NCBI GenBank assembly: GCA_024689285.1
Contig: JAILDR010000088.1
Coordinates: 1-47,653, forward strand
DNA: 47,653 bases
Source: Bacteroidales bacterium
GTDB lineage: Bacteria; Bacteroidota; Bacteroidia; Bacteroidales; F082
Reading direction: 5' to 3'
Below are positions 25,520-34,651 of this stretch, piece by piece. The notes below the pieces were generated by a model that was not told the origin of the DNA, searched no databases, and saw nothing but the letters and a program-made list of their open reading frames with translations. Positions within the stretch are counted from its first letter, which is position 1; each line of letters starts with the position of its first letter. Position numbers and translations under genes: made by a program.

Positions 25520-26164
25520 ATGCCCCGTCGTTTCCTTTTCCTCATCGGCTTCTTCATGCTGCTTGGCTTCACGAAAGCCGAAGCTCAGAACGTCGTTTTC
25601 GACACGGTGGGCAACACCATCATCACAGCCGACACCATCATCAAGGAAACCAAAACGGCAAAAAAGGGAAAAACAGTCAAAGCCAAAAAACCACACAGCC
25701 CCACAAAAGCCACCATCATGTCGGCATGTCTGCCCGGATTGGGGCAAATCTACAACGGCAAATGGTGGAAAGTGCCTATCGTGTATGCAGGCCTGGGCGG
25801 CCTCGGTTACCTCGCTTTCAGCAACTATTCCAACTACAGCCTGTATCTCGCCGCCTATCGCTACAGCACCGGAGAGACCGAAGACGTCAGCGAGAAGGCC
25901 ATCGAACTGGCAGGGCACTATAGCAGCAGCCAGCTGCAAACCTATAAGGAATCGTATCGCCGCAACTTTGAGCTGTACACCATCATCACTGTAGCTTGGT
26001 ACGGACTCAATATCCTTGATGCCTGCGTCGACGGGCATCTCTACACCTACGACATCAGCGACGACCTCAGCCTCAACATCGACCCCTACCTGCAGCCCAT
26101 GCCGTCGCCTTTGCCTTTGCCGCAATACGCCCAAGTAGGGCTGTCATTCAAATTGAATTTCTGA
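25520..26164 (+). CDS. DUF5683 membrane protein
   Basis: 214 residues with a signal peptide (cleavage after AEAQ near 23). The family core is 'SPTKATIMSACLPGLGQIYNGKWWKVPIVYAGLGGLGYL', a TM2-like pattern with a membrane segment, and a second hydrophobic segment 'LYTIITVAWYGLNILDACVDGHL'. The gene always sits between parB and dapB in many Bacteroidales, but its function is unknown. Starts 7 bases after parB and ends 2 bases before dapB, so it is part of the operon. Confidence 0.9.
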   Translation: MPRRFLFLIGFFMLLGFTKAEAQNVVFDTVGNTIITADTIIKETKTAKKGKTVKAKKPHSPTKATIMSACLPGLGQIYNGKWWKVPIVYAGLGGLGYLAFSNYSNYSLYLAAYRYSTGETEDVSEKAIELAGHYSSSQLQTYKESYRRNFELYTIITVAWYGLNILDACVDGHLYTYDISDDLSLNIDPYLQPMPSPLPLPQYAQVGLSFKLNF

Positions 26165-26166
26165 TT

Positions 26167-26871
26167 ATGAAAATCGCCATCATAGGATACGGAAAGATGG
26201 GCCACGAGGTGGAGAAAGCCGCCCTTGCCCGTCATCATGAAATCGTCGTCACCATCGACAACGCCCAAGAATGGGAAGAACGCCTCAGCCTGCTGAAACA
26301 GGCCGACGTCGCCATCGAATTCAGTCAACCCGACCAGGTGGTCAGCAACATCAACCGCTGCTTCGACCTGCACCTGCCCATCGTGGTGGGCACCACTGCT
26401 TGGCAGGAACATTACGAGGAAATCAAGCAACGCTGTTTGGCTGAGAAGCAAAGCCTGTTCACCGCACCCAATTTCAGCATCGGGATGAATATCATGTTTC
26501 TGCTCAACAAGCAGCTTGCCCGATTGGCCGAGCGATATGGCTACCAGCTTTCGCTGGCCGAGACACACCACATCCACAAATTGGACAAGCCCAGCGGCAC
26601 CGCCGTGAAGCTGGCCAACGACATCATGGCCGAAGTCCCCGACTACACCCGCTGGAGCATTGAAGCCCCTGCCGACCACACTTTGTATATAGAAGCAAAG
26701 CGCGAAGGCGAAGTCTTCGGAATCCACAGCGTGACGGCCTCCTCAGCTGCCGACCGCATCACGATTACCCACCAAGCTTTCAACCGACAGGGATTGGCGG
26801 CAGGTGCCCTTGCCGCTGCCGAGTTTTTGGTGGGGAAGACTGGCGTGTTCGGGATGGATGCATTGTTGTGA
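26167..26871 (+). CDS. dapB: DapB, 4-hydroxy-tetrahydrodipicolinate reductase
   Basis: 234 residues. Lysine and meso-diaminopimelate synthesis enzyme, NAD(P)H-dependent, cytoplasmic. The Rossmann start 'IIGYGKMGHEVE', 'IVVGTTAWQ', 'APNFSIGMN', and the signature 'ETHHIHKLDKPSGTAVKLA' with the catalytic His/Lys are all present. Shorter than the E. coli enzyme (273), as usual in Bacteroidota. Links cell-wall precursor supply with the chromosome-segregation operon by position only. Confidence 0.96.
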   Translation: MKIAIIGYGKMGHEVEKAALARHHEIVVTIDNAQEWEERLSLLKQADVAIEFSQPDQVVSNINRCFDLHLPIVVGTTAWQEHYEEIKQRCLAEKQSLFTAPNFSIGMNIMFLLNKQLARLAERYGYQLSLAETHHIHKLDKPSGTAVKLANDIMAEVPDYTRWSIEAPADHTLYIEAKREGEVFGIHSVTASSAADRITITHQAFNRQGLAAGALAAAEFLVGKTGVFGMDALL

Positions 26872-26913
26872 TTGCCCAGCGCGAAGCGGTTTTATCTATT
26901 GCAAAATATTCCT

Positions 26914-26921
26914 TACTTTTG
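26914..26921 (+). promoter_or_regulatory. -7 promoter box before lepB
   Basis: TACTTTTG followed by C, 57 bases upstream of the lepB ATG, in the 107-bp gap after dapB. This suggests lepB can be transcribed on its own. Confidence 0.45.
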
Positions 26922-26978
26922 CTGGCGAAAATACTATTTCAATTATCCTTTCGTTAAATCAAGAAACCATAAATAAAA

Positions 26979-28493
26979 ATGTCATTATTACTCTTCATTC
27001 TCATCGTCCCAGCGCTCTTCACCATTCCGATTGCGTTCTGCTGGAAACAGTTTGAGGCCGCAGGACAAAAAGGCTGGTATAGCCTCATCCCCTACTTCAA
27101 CATCTACATCATGCTGAAAATCATCGGGAAACTAAAGAAATTCTGGTGGTGGTTCTTCATCGTCTTCCCCTACATCAACATCTTCATGCTGTTGCTGATG
27201 CTCGTCGAGTTGGGCAAGTGCTTCGGCAGGTTTAAGATTTGGGAAGAAGGCGCAGCCGCCCTCCTGCCCTTCATCTTCTTCCCCATCATCGCCAAAGACG
27301 ACCCCTACCAAGACCCTGCCACCACTCAAAGGCCCAAGAAATCAACAGGCCGCGAGTGGTTTGACGCCATCATCTTTGCTGTGGTGGCCGCTTTGATCAT
27401 CAGGACTTACGTTTTCGAGGCCTTCACCATCCCCACTTCCAGTATGGAGAAGTCGCTCTGCGTTGGCGACTATTTGATCGTCAGCAAGATACACTACGGC
27501 CCCAAGCGTCCCAACACACCCATTGCCTTCCCCTTTGTGCACAACACCTTGCCCTTCAGCAAGACTGCAAAGTCGTATGTGGAATGGATTAAGCTGCCCT
27601 ATCACCGCTATCCCGGAGTGTCGACGATGAAGCGCTACGACCCCATCGTGTTCAACTATCCTGCGGGCGACACGGTGTGCGACATCTTCCAAAGCAGCGT
27701 CAACTATTACGACCTCGTGCGCGAATATGGACGCCAGCGCGTTTGGAACGACCACCAAAACTTCGGCCACGTCATCAGCCACCCCGTCGATAAGCGCGAA
27801 AACTACGTGAAGCGCCTCATCGGAATGCCGGGTGACAGCCTGAAAATCGTTGACGGCATGGTTTATATCAACAACGAGAAAGCCTTCGAGCCCGAAAACA
27901 TGCAGCACAACTACACCGTGGTGACCACCAACGGAGGCATCAACAAGCAAATCCTCGACAAATACAACATCACCGAGGGCTATCGCACTGCTGACCCCAA
28001 CACCTTTGTTCTTAACATCAGCGCAAAAGTGTCGGACGAGCTCATCAAATTGCCGTTCATTGTCTCCGTGATGCGCAACATCCAAGCGCCTGGAGAAGGC
28101 ACCAGCACAAGCCTCTTCCCCAACCGTCCCGACCTCTACCCCTGGAACGTCGACAACTTCGGACCCATATACATCCCCAAGAAGGGCGAAACGGTTGCGC
28201 TGAACGTCAATACCATATCGCTTTATGAGCGCATCATCCACGCCTACGAGCTGCACGACCTGAAGGTGATAGGAGACAAAATCTTCATCGACGGGCAACA
28301 GACCGACAGCTACACCTTCGAGATGAACTACTACTGGATGATGGGCGACAATCGCCACAATTCTGCAGACTCACGCTACTGGGGCTATGTACCAGAGAAC
28401 CACATTGTTGGCAAGCCCATTTTGGTATGGCTCTCATTGGACAAAGAGAACGGCGGCATCCGCTGGAGCAGGATGTTCAGGATACCGAAATAA
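26979..28493 (+). CDS. lepB: Signal peptidase I with N-terminal DUF5684-like membrane domain
   Basis: 504 residues. Residues 1-105 form a hydrophobic module with about three membrane segments and 'WKQFEAAGQKGWYSLIPYFNIYIMLKI', resembling DUF5684. The peptidase starts near 125: a membrane anchor, then box B 'FTIPTSSMEKSL' with nucleophile Ser155, box D 'YVKRLIGMPGDSL' with the general-base Lys, and box E 'GDNRHNSADSRYWG'. A roughly 150-residue insertion between boxes B and D and another before box E are typical of Bacteroidota LepB. It cleaves Sec signal peptides at the outer face of the inner membrane. Confidence 0.95.
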   Translation: MSLLLFILIVPALFTIPIAFCWKQFEAAGQKGWYSLIPYFNIYIMLKIIGKLKKFWWWFFIVFPYINIFMLLLMLVELGKCFGRFKIWEEGAAALLPFIFFPIIAKDDPYQDPATTQRPKKSTGREWFDAIIFAVVAALIIRTYVFEAFTIPTSSMEKSLCVGDYLIVSKIHYGPKRPNTPIAFPFVHNTLPFSKTAKSYVEWIKLPYHRYPGVSTMKRYDPIVFNYPAGDTVCDIFQSSVNYYDLVREYGRQRVWNDHQNFGHVISHPVDKRENYVKRLIGMPGDSLKIVDGMVYINNEKAFEPENMQHNYTVVTTNGGINKQILDKYNITEGYRTADPNTFVLNISAKVSDELIKLPFIVSVMRNIQAPGEGTSTSLFPNRPDLYPWNVDNFGPIYIPKKGETVALNVNTISLYERIIHAYELHDLKVIGDKIFIDGQQTDSYTFEMNYYWMMGDNRHNSADSRYWGYVPENHIVGKPILVWLSLDKENGGIRWSRMFRIPK

Positions 28494-28516
28494 ACCTAAT
28501 TATAGCAGAAAAGGCG

Positions 28517-28549
28517 AAACGGTCTTACGGATATCTGTAAGACCGTTTT
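28517..28549 (+). terminator. Intrinsic terminator after lepB
   Basis: A perfect 12-bp stem AAACGGTCTTAC (28517-28528) / GTAAGACCGTTT (28537-28548) with an 8-nt loop, then T and a short T-rich tail. Separates lepB from the toxin-antitoxin pair. Confidence 0.85.
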
Positions 28550-28577
28550 GTTATTTGGAAGAAATTTATTATTTTTG
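28547..28577 (+). promoter_or_regulatory. Promoter of the higBA operon
   Basis: TTTG (28547-28550), a 19-base spacer, and TATTTTTG (28570-28577): the best full match to the Bacteroidota promoter in this window. The -33 box overlaps the end of the lepB terminator. The higB ATG lies 29 bases downstream. Confidence 0.65.
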
Positions 28578-28606
28578 CAGCGTAAAAAACCGAACGACAC
28601 CCCATC

Positions 28607-28903
28607 ATGAGAATCATTGCAAAAAGCACAATAGTAGAGTACTACACCAAGAACCCGCAGGCAAAATCCGCCCTGATGGAATGGTACGAAAAAACCGAAG
28701 AAGCCGAATGGAAGAGTTTTGCCGACATCAAGCAGACCTTCAACACAGTTGATTATGTAGGCAATCAGCACTATGTATTCAACATCAATGGCAATGATTA
28801 TCGCTTGGTGGTGGTTATAAAATTCACTCCGCAGAATGTATACATCCGCTTTATCGGCACTCATGCGGAATACGACAAAATCGAGGACATCAAAAACATT
28901 TGA
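28607..28903 (+). CDS. higB: HigB-type mRNA interferase toxin
   Basis: 98 residues, HigB_toxin family (PF09907), a RelE-fold ribonuclease that cuts mRNA on the ribosome. Family marks: 'STIVEYYTKNPQAKSALMEWYE', 'WKSFADIKQTFNTVDYVGNQHYVFNINGNDYRLVVVIKF', and the conserved C-terminal 'VYIRFIGTHAEYDKI'. The full length and all motifs look intact. Toxin-first order with the antitoxin three bases downstream is the normal HigBA arrangement. Confidence 0.92.
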   Translation: MRIIAKSTIVEYYTKNPQAKSALMEWYEKTEEAEWKSFADIKQTFNTVDYVGNQHYVFNINGNDYRLVVVIKFTPQNVYIRFIGTHAEYDKIEDIKNI

Positions 28904-28906
28904 GAT

Positions 28907-29275
28907 ATGGCACAGATTAAGACAGAAAAAGAATACAGGGCAACAATGGCCCGAATTGATGAGTTGCTTCCTCTCACTTGGCAGGATGGAGCGCCGGAGG
29001 ATTCGCCCGAAAACATCGAGCTGGAGCTCCTTTCCGAACTTGTTGCGGAATACGAAGACATCCACTATCCCATCGGCAAACCATCACTCATCGAAATCAT
29101 CAAGCTCCGCATGTATGAGATGGGGCTTTCGCAAAAGGCTATTGCCTCCCTACTCGGCATCAGCGAACCGAGAATGAGTGAAATCATGCACGGCAAGGCC
29201 GAGCCTTCATTGTCGCTCGCCCGCACCATGAGCCAAAAACTTAACATCAACGCCGATGTTGTATTAGGAGTATAA
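28907..29275 (+). CDS. higA: HigA-type antitoxin with HTH domain
   Basis: 122 residues. An acidic N-terminal half ('YRATMARIDELLPL', 'ENIELELLSELVAEYED') is followed by 'YPIGKPSLIEIIKLRMYEMGLSQKAIASLLGISEPRMSEIMHGKAEPSLSLARTMSQKL', an XRE/HigA helix-turn-helix. It should bind HigB and repress the operon promoter. Both partners appear intact, so the module is likely active. Confidence 0.92.
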   Translation: MAQIKTEKEYRATMARIDELLPLTWQDGAPEDSPENIELELLSELVAEYEDIHYPIGKPSLIEIIKLRMYEMGLSQKAIASLLGISEPRMSEIMHGKAEPSLSLARTMSQKLNINADVVLGV

Positions 29276-29345
29276 TTTATCATCCCTCCCCCACCAGAAC
29301 AATATAATTTTGCATACTTTTGCACCTCCAAACCAACGATAGAAA

Positions 29346-32033
29346 ATGGCCACAGGAAACAACCGCAAAGAAAATACATTCAGGAAGAAAGAACCTGAAT
29401 TTGAGATAGTGGAGCCCACTCCCGTCATCACCGAAGAAACGGACAGGAAAACGAGTGACGAAAAGAAAAGCAAGAAAAGCAGCCCAAAGCAGGACAAGAA
29501 ACCCACAAAGCCCAAAGATACCAAGCCGCAGAAGCCCGTCAAGGAAACACGGCAGGACGGCAGCAAGGCAAAACGCATCGTCGGCATCCTCTTCATCTGC
29601 TTCGCGGTGTTTCTTGGCATTTCGCTAGTTTCTTATCTGGTCAGCTTCTTCAGCGGCAGCTATCAGGAATACGGCTACCAAATCTTCAGCCAGAAACTCA
29701 ACATCACGAACCGCACCGGACGTGCAGGCGTGTTTCTGGGACAAACGCTCATCAAGGAGGCATTTGGCATCGGGGCTTTCTTCCTCATCTACCTGCTGAC
29801 CCTCATCGGCCTATGGCTTACCGACAACGCCCGCATCCGAATGTGGAGCGTATGGAAATACACGCTGTTGAGCCTCGTCTGGCTGCCTCTGTTTTTCGGC
29901 TTCCTCGCCATGTCTGTTCCGCAATGCGCCATCTTCGGTGGTGCCGTAGGCTTGCGGATCAACGCCTTACTCTACAACTACATCGGTTGGATAGGCACGC
30001 TGCTCATCATCATCTTCCTGTTCTTGGTGTTCGCCATCTGCCAGTTCAACATCACCTTCAACCACATCAAGCAAAAGCGCGACAAACGCATCGAGGAGCA
30101 ACGCAGGCAAGCCGCCCTCATTGCCGAACAGCGCATCAAGGACGAGATTGAAAAGCAAAGAAACAACGAAAACGGAAACGGCATCAAGCCCGGCTTCGCA
30201 GATAACGATGATAACGATGAGGACGACAACGACCTCCCTCCCGTGACAGCCCACACCACCCGCTCAAACAACCTCTCGTTTGAAGTCAAAGACACGAACA
30301 AAGAAAACGTGTTTACCCGGACTATCAACACAGCAGAGACTACATCCACCGACACCGGCAACAGCGACACCGGCAACAATGACACCAGCAACAGCGATAG
30401 CGGCAACAGCAGCTCCAGCAACAACATGGACAACAGCAAGGTAGACTTGGTCATCGAAGAAACCCAGAAGGAAGAGACTGTCGACCAGATAGAGCGTCAC
30501 ACCGTAGACACGCCTTTTGACCCACGTTACGAACTGCGCGACTTCAAGTTCCCTACTTTGGATATGCTCAACGACTACGGGGGTAAAAAGTCGGAAATCG
30601 ACGAGGCCGAGCTACAGGCCAACAAGAACAAAATCGTCGACACTCTGGCCAACTACGGCATCGCCATCGACAAAATCAAAGCCACCATTGGTCCCACAGT
30701 TACCTTATATGAAATAGTGCCCGCTGCAGGCATCCGCATCTCGAAAATCAAGAACCTGGAAGACGACATCGCCCTAAGCCTGGCCGCCTTGGGCATCCGC
30801 ATCATCGCCCCCATCCCAGGCAAGGGCACCATCGGCATAGAGGTGCCCAACAGCAAGCCCGAGACCGTCTCGATGAGGAGCGTGCTCGCCTCCGAGAAGT
30901 TCCAGCACAACAAATTCGCCCTGCCCTGCGCCATCGGCAAGACCATTTCCAACGAGACCTACGTCTTCGACCTAGCCAAGATGCCGCACATCCTGATGGC
31001 CGGTGCCACGGGACAAGGCAAGTCGGTAGGATTGAACGCCATCATCGCCTCGCTGCTCTACAGCAAGCACCCTTCAGAGCTGAAGTTCGTGATGGTCGAC
31101 CCAAAGAAGGTGGAGCTCACCCTCTACAACCGCATCGAGCGGCATTATTTAGCCAAGCTCCCCGATTCGGAAGATGCCATTATCACCGACGTGAAGAAAG
31201 TGGTCCGCACCCTCAATTCCTTGTGCATTGAGATGGATCAGCGTTACGACCTGCTGAAAGCTGCCGAGTGCCGCAACATCATCGAATACAACGAGAAATT
31301 CAAGGCCCGCAGGCTGCTTCCCACCGAAGGACACCGCTACCTGCCCTACATTGTACTCGTCGTCGACGAGTTTGCCGACCTCATCATGACAGCAGGCCGC
31401 GAAGTGGAAGCGCCCATTGCCCGCATAGCCCAGTTGGCACGTGCTGTCGGCATTCACCTCATCATCGCCACGCAGCGGCCTTCGGTCAACATCATCACGG
31501 GTTCCATCAAGGCCAACTTCCCGGCCCGTATCGCCTTCCGCGTCATCTCGCAAGTCGACTCGAAGACCATCCTCGACCAGAGCGGAGCCAACCAGCTGAT
31601 TGGCCGCGGCGACATGCTGCTCTCCACGGGCAACGACCTCGTCCGTCTGCAATGTGCCTTCATCGACACACCTGAGGTGGAAGCCGTCACCGAATACATC
31701 GGAGCACAACGTGGCTATCCCGAACCTTTCCTGCTGCCTGAGGTACCTGAAGAAGAGGGCGAGAGCGTGGATGTCGACAACGAAGGCGAGCGCGACAGCC
31801 TCTTCGAGGAAGCCGCACGCATCGTGGTGCAAACCCAACAAGGCTCCACCTCAATGATACAACGCAAGCTGAAACTCGGCTACAACCGCGCAGGCCGCAT
31901 CATCGACCAACTGGAAGCCGCAGGCATCGTAGGTGCCTTCTCAGGAAGCAAGTCGCGCGAGGTGAAAGTCAGTTCCGAAGCCGCTTTGGAACAGATTTTG
32001 CGGGACATATACAATAAAGACAACGGAATCTGA
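29346..32033 (+). CDS. ftsK: FtsK/SpoIIIE DNA translocase
   Basis: 895 residues. A lysine-rich cytoplasmic head is followed by about four membrane segments (residues 75-235). A low-complexity linker rich in Thr/Asp/Asn/Ser spans about 330-365 ('TDTGN' and 'NSD' repeats). The motor has 'GPTVTLYEIVPAAGIRISKIKNLEDDIALSLAA', Walker A 'GATGQGKSVGLN', Walker B 'IVLVVDEFADLIM', and 'IARLAR'-type motif 'IAQLARAVGIHLIIATQRPSVN'. A gamma winged helix at the end ('MIQRKLKLGYNRAGRIIDQLEAAGIVG') reads polarity signals. Clears DNA at the division septum. Its promoter box is at 29315-29322. The next gene starts two bases after its stop. Confidence 0.96.
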   Translation: MATGNNRKENTFRKKEPEFEIVEPTPVITEETDRKTSDEKKSKKSSPKQDKKPTKPKDTKPQKPVKETRQDGSKAKRIVGILFICFAVFLGISLVSYLVSFFSGSYQEYGYQIFSQKLNITNRTGRAGVFLGQTLIKEAFGIGAFFLIYLLTLIGLWLTDNARIRMWSVWKYTLLSLVWLPLFFGFLAMSVPQCAIFGGAVGLRINALLYNYIGWIGTLLIIIFLFLVFAICQFNITFNHIKQKRDKRIEEQRRQAALIAEQRIKDEIEKQRNNENGNGIKPGFADNDDNDEDDNDLPPVTAHTTRSNNLSFEVKDTNKENVFTRTINTAETTSTDTGNSDTGNNDTSNSDSGNSSSSNNMDNSKVDLVIEETQKEETVDQIERHTVDTPFDPRYELRDFKFPTLDMLNDYGGKKSEIDEAELQANKNKIVDTLANYGIAIDKIKATIGPTVTLYEIVPAAGIRISKIKNLEDDIALSLAALGIRIIAPIPGKGTIGIEVPNSKPETVSMRSVLASEKFQHNKFALPCAIGKTISNETYVFDLAKMPHILMAGATGQGKSVGLNAIIASLLYSKHPSELKFVMVDPKKVELTLYNRIERHYLAKLPDSEDAIITDVKKVVRTLNSLCIEMDQRYDLLKAAECRNIIEYNEKFKARRLLPTEGHRYLPYIVLVVDEFADLIMTAGREVEAPIARIAQLARAVGIHLIIATQRPSVNIITGSIKANFPARIAFRVISQVDSKTILDQSGANQLIGRGDMLLSTGNDLVRLQCAFIDTPEVEAVTEYIGAQRGYPEPFLLPEVPEEEGESVDVDNEGERDSLFEEAARIVVQTQQGSTSMIQRKLKLGYNRAGRIIDQLEAAGIVGAFSGSKSREVKVSSEAALEQILRDIYNKDNGI

Positions 32034-32035
32034 AC

Positions 32036-32656
32036 ATGAATACAAAAAACATCATCGCAAGTCTTGTGCTGTTGTTTGCAGCACAAGCCCTTACGGCACA
32101 AAACAATGCCGAAGCCATCGTCCGCCTTTTGGTAGACCAAATGAAGAGCCACAAAAACGTTGAGATGTCTTACAAATACCAAGTCGACCTTGAGGGCCAG
32201 ACGACTGAAGCCCAACAAGGCAAAGCCTGGCTACAAGGCGAAGCCTATAAGGTGGAAATGGTCGAGCAGCAAATCATCTCTGACGGCAGGACCATCTGGA
32301 CCTATCTCGTGGATGACGAAGAGGTAATGGTCAGCAACGCCACCGAAGGCACCGACAACACACCGTTGAAGCTACTCACCTCGCTTGACCAAAGCTACGT
32401 GGCCACGCTTACCCAGATAGACCCCAAAGGCAACACCACCATCGAGTTGGCCAATCCCAAAGGGAAATACCGCAGAATAACCTTGCGCGCCAATGCCAGC
32501 AAGTTGGCTATCAGCGGTTTGGATGTCTACGCGGAAGACGGCACCAAACTCATCGTTACCGTCGACGAGATGAAATTCGACCAGAAATTATCCGACGATT
32601 TTTTCACCTTCGACGCGAAAGCACACCCCAAGGTTGACGTGATTGATATGCGCTAA
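32036..32656 (+). CDS. lolA: LolA-like outer-membrane lipoprotein carrier
   Basis: 206 residues with a signal peptide (cleavage after LTAQ near 22), so periplasmic. The LolA-fold pattern: 'KAWLQGEAYKVEMVEQQIISDGRTIWTYLVDDEEVMVSN' and 'DDFFTFDAKAHPKVDVIDMR' at the end. LolA ferries lipoproteins from the inner to the outer membrane. The position directly after ftsK is conserved in many Bacteroidales. Homology to E. coli LolA is distant. Confidence 0.85.
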   Translation: MNTKNIIASLVLLFAAQALTAQNNAEAIVRLLVDQMKSHKNVEMSYKYQVDLEGQTTEAQQGKAWLQGEAYKVEMVEQQIISDGRTIWTYLVDDEEVMVSNATEGTDNTPLKLLTSLDQSYVATLTQIDPKGNTTIELANPKGKYRRITLRANASKLAISGLDVYAEDGTKLIVTVDEMKFDQKLSDDFFTFDAKAHPKVDVIDMR

Positions 32657-32690
32657 CACAATAAAACCCCACTTCTTTCGTATTCTATCC

Positions 32691-32756
32691 AACAGTCAAC
32701 AATTCAACAGTCAACAATTCAACAATCAACAATTAAACAATCAACAATTCAACAAT
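32691..32756 (+). repeat. 15-bp tandem repeats ending at the exbB start
   Basis: Alternating 7- and 8-bp units of the type AACAGTC / AACAATTC give a 15-bp period for about four and a half copies. The array ends two bases before the exbB start codon, so it occupies the whole ribosome-binding region. Confidence 0.85.
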
Positions 32757-32758
32757 AA

Positions 32759-33457
32759 ATGAATCTCCTACAAATTCAGCAAACTGTCAACGAGCTGGGC
32801 GCAGCCGCCACTGAAACCGTAGCCCAACCTACCGAAATCAAGCTTTCCATCCTTGACCTCGCCACCAAGGGCGGCTGGATCATGATACTTTTGGCCATCC
32901 TTTCCATTATCGCGGTCTATATCTTCATCGAAAGGTATATCGCCGTTTCACGTGCCACGAAATACGATGCCAGCTTCATGGACCGTATCCGCGAATACAT
33001 GAAAGACGGCAAACTCGATTCCGCCAAAGCTTTGTGCAGAGGCAACTCCACTCCTATTTCCAGAATGATTGAAAAGGGACTCTCGCGCATCGGACGTCCT
33101 TTGGGTGACATCAATTCTGCCATCGAAAACGTCGGCAACCTGGAAGTGGCCCTGTTGGAGCGCGGGGTCAACATCCTCGCCATGATTGCCAGCGCCGCAC
33201 CCATGATTGGTTTCTTAGGGACGGTGACCGGCATGATCCGCGCCTTCTATAACATGTCGATGGCTGGCAACAACATTGACATCGAGTTGCTCTCTTCGGG
33301 TATCTACGAAGCCATGGTGACCACCGTTGGCGGTCTGATTGTCGGCATCATCGCCTATTTCTTCCACGCTATCCTCTCAACGAAAATCCAAAAGGTCGTC
33401 AACCTGCTTGAAGCCAAAGCGACAGAGTTTATGGATGTACTGAATGAACCCGCCTAA
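32759..33457 (+). CDS. exbB: ExbB/TolQ-family proton channel protein
   Basis: 232 residues. Three membrane segments: 'GGWIMILLAILSIIAVYIFIERYIA' (about 38-62), 'ILAMIASAAPMIGFLGTVTGMIRAFY' (about 140-165), and 'MVTTVGGLIVGIIAYFFHAIL' (about 186-210). The motif 'APMIGFLGTVTGM' is characteristic. Together with ExbD it uses the proton gradient to power TonB. The tandem repeats right before the ATG may affect its expression. Confidence 0.93.
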   Translation: MNLLQIQQTVNELGAAATETVAQPTEIKLSILDLATKGGWIMILLAILSIIAVYIFIERYIAVSRATKYDASFMDRIREYMKDGKLDSAKALCRGNSTPISRMIEKGLSRIGRPLGDINSAIENVGNLEVALLERGVNILAMIASAAPMIGFLGTVTGMIRAFYNMSMAGNNIDIELLSSGIYEAMVTTVGGLIVGIIAYFFHAILSTKIQKVVNLLEAKATEFMDVLNEPA

Positions 33458-33469
33458 AACCAGCGTATC

Positions 33470-33883
33470 ATGGCCATCAAATCAAGAAATAAGATAGAGC
33501 CTACGTTCAACTCGTCGTCGATGTCTGACCTGGTGTTTCTGCTGCTGATTTTCTTCATGCTGACGTCAACCCTCGTCGCGCCCAACGCCATTAAGCTCAT
33601 GCTGCCCTCAAGCAACAGCAAGACGATGGCTAAGCAGACCGTCACCGTTTACGTCAACGAGCAGTACCAGTATTTCGTAGACGAGACCCCTGCCGACGAG
33701 ACCCAACTGATGGACCTCATCAACAGCAAAATCGGCAACGACAGCCAAGCCACGGTAGTACTCCGTTCCGACAAGAGTGTCCCCGTGCAATATATTGTCA
33801 ACGTGATAGATGCTGTCAACGACATCAACAACGCCACAGGCAACAACCATAAGGTCATTCTGGCCACCGCGCCAAAGAAATAA
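33470..33883 (+). CDS. exbD: ExbD/TolR-family protein
   Basis: 137 residues. One membrane segment near the N-terminus carries the proton-relay Asp: 'SSSMSDLVFLLLIFFMLTSTLV'. A periplasmic domain follows ('TVVLRSDKSVPVQYIVNVIDAVNDINNATG'). Forms the proton channel with the ExbB 12 bases upstream. Confidence 0.93.
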   Translation: MAIKSRNKIEPTFNSSSMSDLVFLLLIFFMLTSTLVAPNAIKLMLPSSNSKTMAKQTVTVYVNEQYQYFVDETPADETQLMDLINSKIGNDSQATVVLRSDKSVPVQYIVNVIDAVNDINNATGNNHKVILATAPKK

Positions 33884-33892
33884 GGAGGCAAT

Positions 33893-34651
33893 ATGAACAG
33901 CAACGAAAAGAAAGACAAAGGCATAGCCATTGGAGGGACGATTCTTGTTCACGCCTTGGCCGTGCTGGTTCTGTTCCTGATGGCTTTCAAGACGCCACTT
34001 CCACTGCCAGGCGAAGAAGGCGTTGAGGTCGACTTGGGAATGATGAACCAAGGCATGGGCAACATCCAACCCGAGAAGCCCGCAGTGCCTCAGGCCGCCC
34101 AACCTCAGCAGCAGTCCAACAAGAGCAAGGAAGACATCGTCACGCAAAATGACGACGAAGCTCCCGCAATAGCCAAACCCAAGGTAACCAAGCCGAAACA
34201 GGAGAAGCCCACAGAAGAGCCCAAGCCCACCGTCAACAAAAAAGCTTTGTACAAAGGCAACGACGCGCCTCAATCAGGAGGTTCGGAAGGCATCACAGGA
34301 CAGCCTGGCGACCAAGGCAAGCCTAACGGCTTGGCAGGCATCAAGAAATATGACGGACAGGGCGGCAAAGGCAACGGGACAGGTTACGACCTCGGGGGAC
34401 GTGGAGCCAAATCGCTGCATCGCCCCAACGACGACTTCGCAGAAGAAGGCATCGTCGTGGTCGACATTTGGGTCAACCGCGCGGGGCAAGTCACCCGTGC
34501 AGAAGTGGCCACCAAAGGCACCACCGTCATCAACTCGTCCATGCGCGAAAAAGCCAAGCAGGCCGCACTGCGTTCCTCCTTCGCATCCGACCCCAACGCA
34601 CCTGAGGAACAACACGGTACCATAACTTATACTTTTGTCATCAACCAATGA
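33893..34651 (+). CDS. tonB: TonB-like energy transducer
   Basis: 252 residues. An N-terminal membrane anchor ('GGTILVHALAVLVLFLMAFKTPLPLPGEEGVEVDLG') is followed by a proline/glutamine/lysine-rich periplasm-spanning stretch (about 60-125), a glycine-rich segment, and a C-terminal TonB-type domain ('EEGIVVVDIWVNRAGQVTRAEVATKGTTV', ending 'GTITYTFVINQ'). It carries energy from ExbBD to outer-membrane transporters. A perfect Shine-Dalgarno AAGGAGG lies eight bases before the ATG, unusual for this genome. The folC start overlaps its stop (ATGA). Confidence 0.88.
   Translation: MNSNEKKDKGIAIGGTILVHALAVLVLFLMAFKTPLPLPGEEGVEVDLGMMNQGMGNIQPEKPAVPQAAQPQQQSNKSKEDIVTQNDDEAPAIAKPKVTKPKQEKPTEEPKPTVNKKALYKGNDAPQSGGSEGITGQPGDQGKPNGLAGIKKYDGQGGKGNGTGYDLGGRGAKSLHRPNDDFAEEGIVVVDIWVNRAGQVTRAEVATKGTTVINSSMREKAKQAALRSSFASDPNAPEEQHGTITYTFVINQ

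Noticed and set aside
32944..32959. parS-like site in exbB containing GTTTCACGTG
   Set aside because: Only about 12 of 16 bases match the parS consensus, and the dyad is broken on the right side. Chance in coding sequence is sufficient.
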